Of a DNA stretch of 22,644 nt, positions 1 to 6,901 are shown in pieces (position 1 is the stretch's first letter; each line of letters opens with the position of its first letter). Source of the stretch: Granulosicoccus sp964352535 (lineage in GTDB: Bacteria > Pseudomonadota > Gammaproteobacteria > Granulosicoccales > Granulosicoccaceae). A program made the position numbers and the translations under genes. Below the pieces are notes generated by a model. That model saw only the letters and a list, made by a program, of their open reading frames with translations, had not been told where the DNA came from and did not search any database. Location of the stretch: assembly GCA_964352535.1 (NCBI GenBank), contig CAYGSW010000074.1, positions 1 through 22,644 on the forward strand. The letters are read 5' to 3'.

Positions 1-330
1 TACCAGACGCTTATCCAATGTCCATAGTTGACACCTTGTAGTAAGTAAGCACGACGCCAATAAAGAAACATCTACCCAACCGCAACCCGTCCCGTACAGA
101 TCATCCTGCTCAATGAGCGCGAAGGTTTCTGCACTGGTAGCAATCTGAACACTATTTAAACGCTTCAAATACATCAGCGTCATTTTCCGATCTGGTGGCG
201 TACCACACGCGAGTTCACCAATAACCAGTGGATGGATGCATACATGGTCGTTTTCGAGCATTCGCCTTAGGATCTTATTGTCGCTGCGAAAGTGCTCAAT
301 CCAAACCGACGAGTCGACCAAGACTTGCAT
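1..330 (-). CDS. vapC: VapC-type PIN-domain toxin ribonuclease, C-terminus cut by window edge
   Basis: I translated this frame by hand. It starts with ATG at 330-328 and stays open to the window edge, giving about 110 residues. The start MQVLVDSSVWIEHF carries the first PIN-domain aspartate. It is followed by VIGELACG (conserved Glu), GWVDVSLLAS (conserved Asp) and LWTLDKRL (last acidic position). These match the acidic tetrad that binds Mg2+ in PIN nucleases, which in VapC toxins cleave tRNA or rRNA. The ATG overlaps the stop of the upstream antitoxin by one base (TAATG), the usual coupling in vapBC operons. The extreme C-terminus lies outside the window. Family assignment is firm; the RNA target cannot be read from the sequence. 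Confidence 0.85.
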   Translation of the reverse strand, partial: MQVLVDSSVWIEHFRSDNKILRRMLENDHVCIHPLVIGELACGTPPDRKMTLMYLKRLNSVQIATSAETFALIEQDDLYGTGCGWVDVSLLASCLLTTRCQLWTLDKRLV

Positions 331-533
331 TAGTTATCTGAGTTATCCCGACGACGAGGAATGGACGCCATTTCAGGTGCAGTTCCTCCCAACAACGCCA
401 GCCGCTTTGCCGCCTGAATACGCACATATGTACGCATCGCTTCACGAAATATGTCGGATTTGTCCATATCTGGATCTGCGAGAGCCAGCGCTTCCGAGTA
501 AAGATCGTCATCAATAGTGACCGTTGTCCTCAT
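330..533 (-). CDS. vapB: VapB-family antitoxin (ribbon-helix-helix type)
   Basis: A 67-residue protein beginning MRTTVTIDDDLYSEALAL, the typical N-terminal beta strand and helix of VapB antitoxins that bind operator DNA as ribbon-helix-helix dimers. The section with KSDIFREAMRTYVRIQ forms the second helix. The tail (PEMASIPRRRDNSDN) is polar and probably disordered, as expected for the toxin-binding part. I chose the ATG at 533 because a GAG Shine-Dalgarno lies about 7 nt upstream and MRTTVTID is the family start; a TTG at 545 would add four residues. It is the first gene of the pair and its stop overlaps the toxin start. Autoregulation by the VapBC complex is typical of the family, but I could not identify an operator. 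Confidence 0.85.
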   Translation of the reverse strand: MRTTVTIDDDLYSEALALADPDMDKSDIFREAMRTYVRIQAAKRLALLGGTAPEMASIPRRRDNSDN

Positions 534-993
534 TATCGTACTCAATGCGCATCACGATAGATGCACAACTGTATCATAATTAGCATCAGGAATATCTGTA
601 TACCCCCCAGTGCTGTTAAGTAGTTAACTCCCTGAAATATGCTCGACTCATCCATCACCTCTTTTTATTGAATGTCCCTGTGCGTTGGACCGATACCAAA
701 AAGACTCGCGAACAGGGCTTAGGGCAACCTACCGACTACCGCGTACCAACAAAATGCATATTCCAGAGCAAATTTGCCAACTACTCCACGGGAAGGTTGC
801 CAGCGTTTCCAAATTAAAGCTGCCACCCTAAATCCGGGGTACTTGCAGCTTTAAGTGACGCAGGATATCCACTTGTAATCTGAGCCTTTTTCGGAAAGTT
901 CAGATGCCAGGCACGCATTTGTTCATGTAAGTGGCCACACAATGATATGTAGCCACAGCAAATTCGTGCACGCCTGAGCACAGACTCTATTGC
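534..993. other. Intergenic region without a recognisable gene
   Basis: About 460 bases between the vapB start and the msrB stop. I see no convincing reading frame, RNA gene or protein remnant. It should hold the vapBC promoter on its left and sequence downstream of msrB on its right. The only clear structure is the hairpin at 814-854, listed separately. Confidence 0.6.
814..854. repeat. Long perfect inverted repeat (stem-loop)
   Basis: TTAAAGCTGC at 814-823 is perfectly complementary to GCAGCTTTAA at 845-854, a 10-bp stem around 21 nt. Inside the loop, ACCC and GGGT can add four more pairs. It lies about 140 nt beyond the msrB stop on the minus strand. No T-tract follows on either strand, so a classical intrinsic terminator is unlikely. 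A repeat-family element or a remnant structure is possible. Confidence 0.5.
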
Positions 994-1644
994 TTACGCT
1001 GAAACCCGTTCTATATAAGCTCCATAACCAGCTTCAGCCATTTCATCTAACGGTATAAATTTCATAGCTGCGGCATTCATGCAGTAACGGTTGCCAGTCG
1101 GAGCTGGTCCATCATTAAACACATGCCCCAAGTGCGAATCAGCCACTGCGCTGCGGATTTCAGTACGTAAGCCAAGCAGTGATCGATCATCCTTCTCGAC
1201 CACGACACCCTCTGCAATCGGTCGAATAAAACTCGGCCACCCAGTTCCTGAGTCAAACTTGTCAGCCGAGGAAAATAGTGGTTCTCCAGAGACTATATCA
1301 ACGTACAGCCCTGCCCGTTTTTCATCATGCATTGGATTAGAGAACGCGCGCTCAGTTCCATCTTTTTGAGTTACTTTATATTCAATGGCTGACAGTCTTG
1401 TTTTCAACTCAGAATCTGATGGTTTGACAAACTGATCAGCATCGAAACGTCTAGCTGAATACGATTCGGTAGCCGCATGACTCAGCGGCATAGTATTCTC
1501 GGTGGTGGTTGCATCATTTGTCATGGATTCTACCTTTGCAACTTGTGTGTTTACCGCCTCACTAGAGGCTGTTGGCAGGTACAGCATCGAGGTAACAAGA
1601 CTTGCCCCCAAAACAATACCTGTGATCAATGTTCGATTATTCAT
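994..1644 (-). CDS. msrB: Peptide-methionine (R)-S-oxide reductase MsrB, exported form
   Basis: Reduces methionine-R-sulfoxide in proteins. The 216-residue product has an N-terminal hydrophobic segment (MNNRTLITGIVLGASLVTSM), suggesting a signal peptide or membrane anchor and a periplasmic site. A polar linker follows to about residue 65, then the MsrB domain with GTGWPSF (133-139), HLGHVF (171-176) and the catalytic Cys188 in RYCMN. The zinc CxxC pairs of many MsrB proteins are absent: LYVDIVSG and EIRSAVADSH stand at those places. Cys188 is the only cysteine, so no resolving cysteine is present. I chose ATG 1644 because a GGAG Shine-Dalgarno sits 5 nt upstream and the signal-like segment starts there; an upstream GTG at 1734 would bury that segment. 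It appears to be a single-gene unit. Confidence 0.9.
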   Translation of the reverse strand: MNNRTLITGIVLGASLVTSMLYLPTASSEAVNTQVAKVESMTNDATTTENTMPLSHAATESYSARRFDADQFVKPSDSELKTRLSAIEYKVTQKDGTERAFSNPMHDEKRAGLYVDIVSGEPLFSSADKFDSGTGWPSFIRPIAEGVVVEKDDRSLLGLRTEIRSAVADSHLGHVFNDGPAPTGNRYCMNAAAMKFIPLDEMAEAGYGAYIERVSA

Positions 1645-2170
1645 GACTACTCCACACAAGTGTTTAAGACGACAGTCCATCAAAGCGCTGATCAGCTTCA
1701 GTAGGTAAGTACAACAGACATGAAAATAGTTCAATCAATGGATTTTGTTGGAGTCCAGGCGATTTTGTCTTTCCGCACTCCGTTCAAATCACATAATTAT
1801 TCGGATCTACGATGTCAGTAATATTGCACTTATCGACACGTGATACTGCCATTAGTCGCCGCGTGTCAACTGCACAATTTCCACAACGGTCTCTGACACC
1901 TATTTGCCAAAACTTCCCTGATCACCAAGGAACTCGTAATCTGTCTTTTACGGGTAACGCAACGCGCATGTGGCACCTTGATGTAGTAGTGCCGTTGGTG
2001 TAACAGTATTACTAACATAGCGTAAATTCAATGTGTAGAAAGACGGATCGTCGCCTTGAAAATTTTTCTTTCTCTATACTCGCGAATCGCTGTGGAAATC
2101 GAGTATCAGTGAAAAGAAATCATCCATACTGATCAACAATCAGCACCAGAATTATTTCGAGATAGCATTC
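1645..2170. other. Divergent intergenic region (msrB / SDR)
   Basis: About 525 bases separate two divergently transcribed genes, so promoters for both should lie here. A possible -10 (TATACT, 2075-2080) lies before the SDR gene, but the nearest -35-like TTGAAA is only 13 nt away, which is too short, so I do not call a promoter. A 63-codon open frame at 1812-2003 has no family resemblance and no good ribosome binding site. I see no tRNA or structured RNA. Confidence 0.5.
1650..1653 (-). promoter_or_regulatory. Ribosome binding site that fixes the msrB start
   Basis: On the minus strand GGAG lies 5 nt before the ATG at 1644. This supports the shorter reading that begins with the hydrophobic export segment. 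Confidence 0.65.
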
Positions 2171-2935
2171 ATGACAGACCACGATTTCAGCAACAAAACC
2201 ATTATCGTCACTGGCGCAGCCTCAGGCATGGGGCGTGCAACCACGCTCAAGTTAAGGCAGTTCGGGGCATGTGTCTATGCGGCAGATTGTAATCATTCGG
2301 CTTTAATAGATACGTGTGAGCAAAGTGGGGCTGAACCATGCCTTATCGATATCAGCAAAGCCAATGAATGTACTACGCTAATTGACAAAGCACACACTGA
2401 ACAAGGCAATCTCGACGGTATCGTCAATTTCGCCGGTGTCATAAAACGTAGCGGTTTGCTTGAGTGCACTGATGAGGAATTTGATTTTGTCATGGATACC
2501 AACGTCAAAGCCTGCTTCTACCTTTGCCGAGCCGCGGCAACACAAATGAAGCAACAAGGATTCGGCTCCATCGTCAATGTCAGTTCCATCTGGAGTGATA
2601 TCGCCGCACCGGGTGTTTTTGCTTACTGTGTTTCCAAAGGAGCGGTGAATCAAATCACGCGTAGTGCTGCTCTGGATCTGGCAGGCACTGGTGTACGTGT
2701 CAATGAAGTGCGACCAGGCGAAACCAATACCGCCATGTTAGCTTCAGAACGGGGCTACACCATGTCGCGGGAGGAAATTGATGCAAAGCTCGAAGCTATT
2801 GCAGGATCAATTCCTGAAAAACGCCTGGCTGATCCTGATGAGATCGCAGCGGCTGCCATTTTTCTACTCTCCGATCAGTCCAGTTATATGCAAGGGGCCA
2901 GTGTCACAGTTGACGGGGGCTATACGATTTGCTGA
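2171..2935 (+). CDS. Short-chain dehydrogenase/reductase (SDR), classical type
   Basis: A 254-residue NAD(P)-dependent oxidoreductase of usual length for a classical SDR. The Rossmann motif TGAASGMG is at 14-21. The usual NNAG appears as NFAG (86-89), with structural Asn111. The catalytic Ser139, Tyr152 and Lys156 fall in VSSIWSD and YCVSK. The C-terminus has the standard YMQGASVTVDGGY signature. An Asp near residue 39 (AADCN) hints at NAD rather than NADP preference; this is inference. The substrate is not recognisable. The gene is convergent with the acyl-CoA operon, with 35 bp between stops, so it is not part of that transcript, though a role in the same pathway is possible. A weak GAG lies about 9 nt before the ATG. 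Confidence 0.9.
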   Translation: MTDHDFSNKTIIVTGAASGMGRATTLKLRQFGACVYAADCNHSALIDTCEQSGAEPCLIDISKANECTTLIDKAHTEQGNLDGIVNFAGVIKRSGLLECTDEEFDFVMDTNVKACFYLCRAAATQMKQQGFGSIVNVSSIWSDIAAPGVFAYCVSKGAVNQITRSAALDLAGTGVRVNEVRPGETNTAMLASERGYTMSREEIDAKLEAIAGSIPEKRLADPDEIAAAAIFLLSDQSSYMQGASVTVDGGYTIC

Positions 2936-2970
2936 TTGAACATGTTCTTCTGGTTGAAAAGCGACGTTCA

Positions 2971-3058
2971 TTACCGGCCAGGTAGTCGGTCCTCTGGAAC
3001 ACGCTTGAACACACCACTGGCCGTTGCAATCAACATCCCTTCAGTATCGACAAGCTCA
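2971..3058 (-). CDS. C-terminal fragment of a PaaI/hotdog thioesterase-like protein (5' part lost in gap)
   Basis: Only the last 29 codons are visible, from the gap edge to TAA at 2973-2971. The peptide reads ELVDTEGMLIATASGVFKRV and then ends about nine residues later. The pattern (L/V)VD-x-x-G-x-L-x-A-x-A-x-G-x-F-(K/R) is typical of the last strands of PaaI-like hotdog acyl-CoA thioesterases. It lies on the same strand as the acyl-CoA genes and ends the visible operon. The catalytic part is in the unsequenced gap, so the call rests on a short tail. An annotator that reads through the N run would wrongly join it to the synthetase fragment on the other side. Confidence 0.5.
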
Positions 3059-3158
3059 NNNNNNNNNNNNNNNNNNNNNNNNNNNNNNNNNNNNNNNNNN
3101 NNNNNNNNNNNNNNNNNNNNNNNNNNNNNNNNNNNNNNNNNNNNNNNNNNNNNNNNNN
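3059..3158. other. Scaffold gap of exactly 100 N
   Basis: One uninterrupted run of 100 undefined bases. A round 100 is a common placeholder for a gap of unknown length. The coding sequence on either side belongs to different genes on the same strand: a thioesterase tail to the left and an acyl-CoA synthetase start to the right. If only those two genes are missing their remaining parts, well over 1.5 kb is absent here. Confidence 0.97.
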
Positions 3159-3253
3159 CGTCCATCTGCATCCACAATGGCCATGCTTTCAGGCACCTTA
3201 GCGGCATGCTGCGCAACAAGATGATGGATACGCAAAAGCTGTGTCGATGCCAC
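3159..3253 (-). CDS. N-terminal fragment of an AMP-dependent acyl-CoA synthetase/ligase (3' part lost in gap)
   Basis: The first 31 codons before the gap, starting at GTG 3253. The peptide contains LVAQHAAKVPESMAIVDADG, the pattern that opens many ANL-superfamily acyl-CoA synthetases: a helix ending 'A-x-x-x-P-(D/E)-x-x-A-(I/L)-V-D-x-(D/N)-G'. These enzymes activate a carboxylic acid with ATP and CoA, which fits the beta-oxidation neighbours. The GTG shares one base with the stop of the preceding 32-codon frame (TAGTG), suggesting translational coupling. The nucleotide-binding motifs are all in the gap, so the assignment is by N-terminal pattern and context only. Confidence 0.6.
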
Positions 3254-3351
3254 TATCCCTGATCTCGCAATTGCTTGAAATTTGCAGGACGTTTGTCAAA
3301 AAAACTACGAATCCCTACTTCAACGTCAGGTGATGCAATCGCATCAGCCAT
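3253..3351 (-). pseudogene. 32-codon remnant resembling the C-terminus of an enoyl-CoA hydratase (crotonase)
   Basis: Directly after the acyl-CoA dehydrogenase stop (two bases later) a frame starts at ATG 3351 and runs 32 codons to TAG 3255-3253. It includes MADAIASPDVEVGIRSFFDK and then RPANFKQLRDQG. The pattern 'A-x-A-I-A-x-(S)-P-D-x-x-x-G-(I/F)-R-x-F-x-(D/E)-K-R-x-x-x-F' is the usual last helix and tail of crotonase-family enzymes. None of the catalytic crotonase fold is present, and the same frame is closed just upstream inside the dehydrogenase gene. I read it as the tail of a hydratase gene mostly lost by deletion while its junction to the next gene was kept. It could also be a translated spacer or an assembly collapse. 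Confidence 0.5.
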
Positions 3352-3353
3352 GT

Positions 3354-4487
3354 TCAGGCTACCGCAAGGTCAATGAATCGTTCAAGATGAAACGTGGCAT
3401 CGCCCATGCGGTGATCCACCATCACAAGCCGTCTGGCCAGATGGGCCAATTCGTACTCCTGAGTCATACCAATGCCACCATGCATCTGGATACTCTCCTC
3501 AGCCACCACTTTTGAGACATTGCCAATCAGGTTTTTTGTGGCGCTCACATGCTTTTCGCGTTCATCGCGATCCCCATCGACATGTCCCGCAAGATTGATC
3601 ACGGCTGAACGTGCTTGCTCAATTTCAATCAGTACATCGGCCATTCGATGTTGCAGCACCTGGAATTTGCCTATCGGTCTGCCAAACTGTTTGCGCATCC
3701 TCAGATAATCGGTGGTCAGGGTGCGAATGGTTTCCATCAAACCAAGTGCCTCTGCGCAGATAGCAACTGTGGCTCTTGCATGCACAAGCTCCAGGGCATC
3801 AAAGCCATCGCCCTCATGACCCAGCAAAGCTGAGCTATCGACACGGACGTTTTCAAGCAGAACTTCAGCCGCACGACCACCTGCGGTTAACGGATAATCT
3901 CTGAGTGTTACTCCCTCCGCATCTCTGGGTACGAGAAACAGACTGATGCCAGCCTCTGATGTCACCTCACCCGATGATCGGGCGCTGACGATGAGATGGT
4001 CGGCCACTGAAGCATTAACCACAACGCATTTCTGTCCATCCAGAATATATGCGCTCCCTTCGCATCGCACTGTGCTCTGAACATTTGCCATCTCATAACG
4101 GCTCTGCGGTTCGGCGTGTGCAAGCGCAAGTTGCAGGGAACCTGCAATAATCGACTCAATCAGCAACTTCTGTTGCTCATTGCCCAGAGCTGCAAGCACT
4201 CCACCGCCAAGTATTGCAGTGTCCAGCAAAGGGTCCAGTGCACCCACTCTACCCAGTTCCTCAAACACCAGGCTTATGTCAAACCCGGCACCTCCATACC
4301 CGCTATCCGCTTCACTGAACAGCGCACCGATAACACCCATACTTGCCAATCCTGCCCAGCACTCGCGCGAGTAGCCGATGTCAGTATCAACAAGAGCATT
4401 TATCTTGTCGTTGGAGTAATGATCAGTCAGAAACCGACGCAACGCATCCTGCAGCATTTGGCGCTCGTCTGTCAGATTGAAGTTCAT
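3354..4487 (-). CDS. Acyl-CoA dehydrogenase family protein, predicted non-catalytic partner subunit
   Basis: A 377-residue flavoprotein-fold protein with the full acyl-CoA dehydrogenase layout: N-terminal helical domain, middle beta domain (near residues 120-215) and C-terminal helical domain ending with MHGGIGMTQEYELAHLARR. Both usual positions of the catalytic base are empty. The site equivalent to medium-chain dehydrogenase Glu376 is Gly in HGGIG. The alternative site used by isovaleryl-CoA dehydrogenase is Ala237 in VHARAT, where the neighbouring paralogue has Glu (THERT). This is the pattern of the inactive subunit in heteromeric dehydrogenases such as mycobacterial ChsE (FadE26-FadE27). 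A strong GAGGAG lies 6 nt before the ATG, inside the end of the upstream dehydrogenase gene. Family assignment is secure; the partner role is inferred. Confidence 0.9.
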   Translation of the reverse strand: MNFNLTDERQMLQDALRRFLTDHYSNDKINALVDTDIGYSRECWAGLASMGVIGALFSEADSGYGGAGFDISLVFEELGRVGALDPLLDTAILGGGVLAALGNEQQKLLIESIIAGSLQLALAHAEPQSRYEMANVQSTVRCEGSAYILDGQKCVVVNASVADHLIVSARSSGEVTSEAGISLFLVPRDAEGVTLRDYPLTAGGRAAEVLLENVRVDSSALLGHEGDGFDALELVHARATVAICAEALGLMETIRTLTTDYLRMRKQFGRPIGKFQVLQHRMADVLIEIEQARSAVINLAGHVDGDRDEREKHVSATKNLIGNVSKVVAEESIQMHGGIGMTQEYELAHLARRLVMVDHRMGDATFHLERFIDLAVA

Positions 4488-4493
4488 GGCAAT

Positions 4494-4499
4494 CTCCTC
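4494..4499 (-). promoter_or_regulatory. Strong ribosome binding site for the second acyl-CoA dehydrogenase
   Basis: GAGGAG on the minus strand, 6 nt before the ATG at 4487 and touching the stop of the upstream dehydrogenase gene. It is the best Shine-Dalgarno in the acyl-CoA operon and supports co-expression of the two dehydrogenases. Confidence 0.7.
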
Positions 4500-5695
4500 T
4501 ACAGATCCAGCAATGCTTTGCTGATAATACTGCGCTGAATCTCATTGGATCCTCCGTAGATCGACAGCTTACGATTATTCAGATAGGTACCAGTAACAGA
4601 GTGAGCATAGTCAGGCCCCACTGGCAAGGCATTACTGCCTCGCTCGAGCTCTTCAGACACAAATGGCATGGCGTAAGCGCCAACCGCCGAACGCGTCAGG
4701 GCATTGATCTCCTGTCGGATCTCAGAACCCTTGATCTTCAGCATAGAGCTCTCTGCTCCCGGTGCATTGCCAGCCGCAGCTAGTGAGATCACCCGCAAAT
4801 TGGTGGTGATCATCGCCATCAGATCAATCTCGATACGGGCTATTTGGGCCGCGAAATACGGATTTTTGATCAGTGGCTTGCCCTTGCACTGCTCAGTGCG
4901 GGCGATGCGCTTGAGAGTTTCCAGACCGGCAGTGGCGAAGCCGACACCGGCAATGTTGGTTCGCTCATGAGTTAACAGATATTTGGCATACGTCCAACCC
5001 TTGTTCTCCTCTCCCACCAGATTTTCAACAGGTACTTTGACGTTATCAAAAAACACTTCATTCACTTCCGGCTCACCGTCTATCAGCACAATAGGGCGAA
5101 CCGTGACGCCTTCACTTTGCATGTCGATAAGCAGAAACGAAATACCTTCTTGCGGCTTGCCCTCCTTCTCAGTCCGCACCAGACAAAAAATCATGTTGGC
5201 ATACTGGCCCAACGTGGTCCACGTCTTCTGTCCATTGACAATGTAGTGGTCGCCGTTTTTTTCGGCACTGGTTTTCAGTGACGCAAGATCAGAACCTGCA
5301 CCGGGTTCCGAGTAGCCCTGGCACCACCAGTGTTCACCACTAAGAATTTTCGGCAGGTAATAGTCCTTTTGCTGTGTCGATCCAAACTTCTGCAACACCG
5401 GGCCAAGCATGGCAAGACCAAACGGCACGATACGCGGTGCGTTGGCGCGTGTCATCTCCTCTTCAAACAAATGCCTTTGAACCGCATCCCAACCAGTGCC
5501 GCCATAGGCTGTTGGCCAATTCCCTGCCAGCCACCCTTGCTCGTTGAGGATAGCGTGCCATTGATCATGTTCGGCTTTGCTCAGCGATTGAGAGCGCGCT
5601 ACCTTGTTCGATAACGTTGTGGGTAGTTTCGCCTTGATAAACGCGCATACTTTATCGCGGAACGCGAGTTGCTCAATCGTGTAATTAAGGTCCAT
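4499..5695 (-). CDS. Acyl-CoA dehydrogenase, predicted catalytic subunit
   Basis: A 398-residue acyl-CoA dehydrogenase that should introduce the alpha,beta double bond in an acyl-CoA using FAD. The signature WCQGYSEPGAGSDLASLKT (124-142) forms the flavin and substrate pocket. The C-terminal IYGGSNEIQRSIISKALL is the standard end. The Glu376 position of medium-chain dehydrogenase is Gly here (YGG), but Glu244 in THERTN falls where isovaleryl-CoA dehydrogenase and the mycobacterial FadE26-type subunits place their catalytic base. It is immediately upstream of the dehydrogenase that lacks both bases, with 11 nt between them, so a heteromeric enzyme is likely. Such pairs often act on bulky or branched acyl-CoA such as steroid or bile-acid side chains; the true substrate is not evident. 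A GGGA lies about 8 nt before the ATG. Confidence 0.92.
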   Translation of the reverse strand: MDLNYTIEQLAFRDKVCAFIKAKLPTTLSNKVARSQSLSKAEHDQWHAILNEQGWLAGNWPTAYGGTGWDAVQRHLFEEEMTRANAPRIVPFGLAMLGPVLQKFGSTQQKDYYLPKILSGEHWWCQGYSEPGAGSDLASLKTSAEKNGDHYIVNGQKTWTTLGQYANMIFCLVRTEKEGKPQEGISFLLIDMQSEGVTVRPIVLIDGEPEVNEVFFDNVKVPVENLVGEENKGWTYAKYLLTHERTNIAGVGFATAGLETLKRIARTEQCKGKPLIKNPYFAAQIARIEIDLMAMITTNLRVISLAAAGNAPGAESSMLKIKGSEIRQEINALTRSAVGAYAMPFVSEELERGSNALPVGPDYAHSVTGTYLNNRKLSIYGGSNEIQRSIISKALLDL

Positions 5696-5710
5696 AAGTT
5701 TTTCCCGGTA

Positions 5711-6886
5711 TCAATAGATCTCAAACAGGCCAGCAGCACCCTGCCCACCGCCGATACACATAGTCACAACGCCAAGCTTTGCACCACGTCGTCTACCTTC
5801 AACAAGAAGATGACCACTCATGCGAGCGCCTGTCATGCCGAACGGGTGTCCCACCGAGATAGAGCCACCATTTACATTGCAGATGTCAGGATCGATACCC
5901 AGGTTATCCCGACAATATAACGCCTGACTGGCAAACGCCTCGTTCAGCTCCCACAGATCGATATCGCCAACGGACAAGCCCTGACGTTCGAGTAACCGGG
6001 GTACGGCAAACACCGGGCCGATACCCATCTCATCAGGCTCGCAGCCAGCAACCGCGAAACCTCGAAAAGCACCCATTGGCTCCAGCCCCAGACGTTCAGC
6101 CTCGTCCGATGCCATCAACACCAGTGCAGCCGCCCCATCGCTCAACTGGGACGCATTTCCAGCGGTGATGAAATGCTCAGCTCCTCTGACAGGTTCAAGA
6201 GACTCCAGTGCATCAAGCGTGGTAGTGGCACGATTGCATTCATCCATCGTGATCGTGTGGCTTTGCTCTGTAACCTCACCACTGTGTTTGTCCTTTACAG
6301 ACATGACCACATCCATTGGTGTGATTTCCGAATCGAAGCGCCCTGCTTCCTGAGCGGCTGCAGTGCGCTGCTGACTCTGCAGCGCCAGCGCATCCTGAGA
6401 CGCTCGACTGACTCCATAGCGAGCAGCCACAATATCCGCTGTCTCTATCATGGGCAGGTAAAGCTCTGGTTTGTGAGATTCTATCCACGGCTCACGCGAA
6501 TGACGAGGCGGTGGCTGTACCAGTGAAATACTTTCAACGCCTCCCACAACGACAGCAGTAGCACCTTCATTGGTAACCATATGCGCACCCATGGCAATCG
6601 CCTGCAAGCCACTGGCGCAAAATCGATTGACCGTGGTGCCGGCTATACTCACTGGGAGTCCGGCACGAATCACGGCTTGCCTTGCGATGTTGCCGCCCGT
6701 GACATATTCCGGATAGCCACAACCCCAGATACTGTCCTCTATCAAAGCCGGGTCAATGCCTGCTCGGCGTAGACATTCAGCGGTCACATGTCCGGCCATG
6801 GTTGCACCGTGTGTCAGATTGAATGAGCCACGAAACGCTTTGCCGATCGGCGTTCGTGCTATGGAGACAATAACAGCGTCAGGCAT
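5711..6886 (-). CDS. Thiolase (acetyl-CoA C-acyltransferase)
   Basis: A 391-residue thiolase of normal length. The N-terminus MPDAVIVSIARTPIGKAFRG is standard. Cys90 in NRFCASGLQ is the nucleophile that takes the acyl group. The C-terminal part has NEAFA, His347 in GHPFGMTGAR, and Cys377 in CIGGGQG, completing the catalytic Cys/His/Cys set. It would cleave 3-oxoacyl-CoA to acetyl-CoA and a shortened acyl-CoA, after the hydratase/dehydrogenase encoded just upstream (15 nt between genes). Degradative use is inferred from the operon; biosynthetic acetoacetyl-CoA formation cannot be excluded by motifs. I see no strong Shine-Dalgarno, so its translation may depend on coupling with the preceding gene. 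Confidence 0.93.
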   Translation of the reverse strand: MPDAVIVSIARTPIGKAFRGSFNLTHGATMAGHVTAECLRRAGIDPALIEDSIWGCGYPEYVTGGNIARQAVIRAGLPVSIAGTTVNRFCASGLQAIAMGAHMVTNEGATAVVVGGVESISLVQPPPRHSREPWIESHKPELYLPMIETADIVAARYGVSRASQDALALQSQQRTAAAQEAGRFDSEITPMDVVMSVKDKHSGEVTEQSHTITMDECNRATTTLDALESLEPVRGAEHFITAGNASQLSDGAAALVLMASDEAERLGLEPMGAFRGFAVAGCEPDEMGIGPVFAVPRLLERQGLSVGDIDLWELNEAFASQALYCRDNLGIDPDICNVNGGSISVGHPFGMTGARMSGHLLVEGRRRGAKLGVVTMCIGGGQGAAGLFEIY

Positions 6887-6901
6887 GAGCTTGGGTCCGG
6901 T

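Noticed and set aside
1812..2003. 63-codon open frame on the plus strand between msrB and the SDR gene.
   Set aside because: No family resemblance, no ribosome binding site, and composition unlike the neighbouring genes.
2938..2947. Perfect 10-bp palindrome GAACATGTTC between the SDR gene and the thioesterase-like tail.
   Set aside because: It is short, has no T-tract and no partner copy, and could arise by chance; not called as operator or terminator.
2971..3262. Apparent single genes spanning the N run on either strand.
   Set aside because: They are artefacts of translating 100 undefined bases; the two flanks belong to different genes and the true gap length is unknown.
4116..4538. 140-codon plus-strand frame inside the acyl-CoA dehydrogenase genes.
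   Set aside because: It lies antisense across two well-supported dehydrogenase genes and shows no protein family features.
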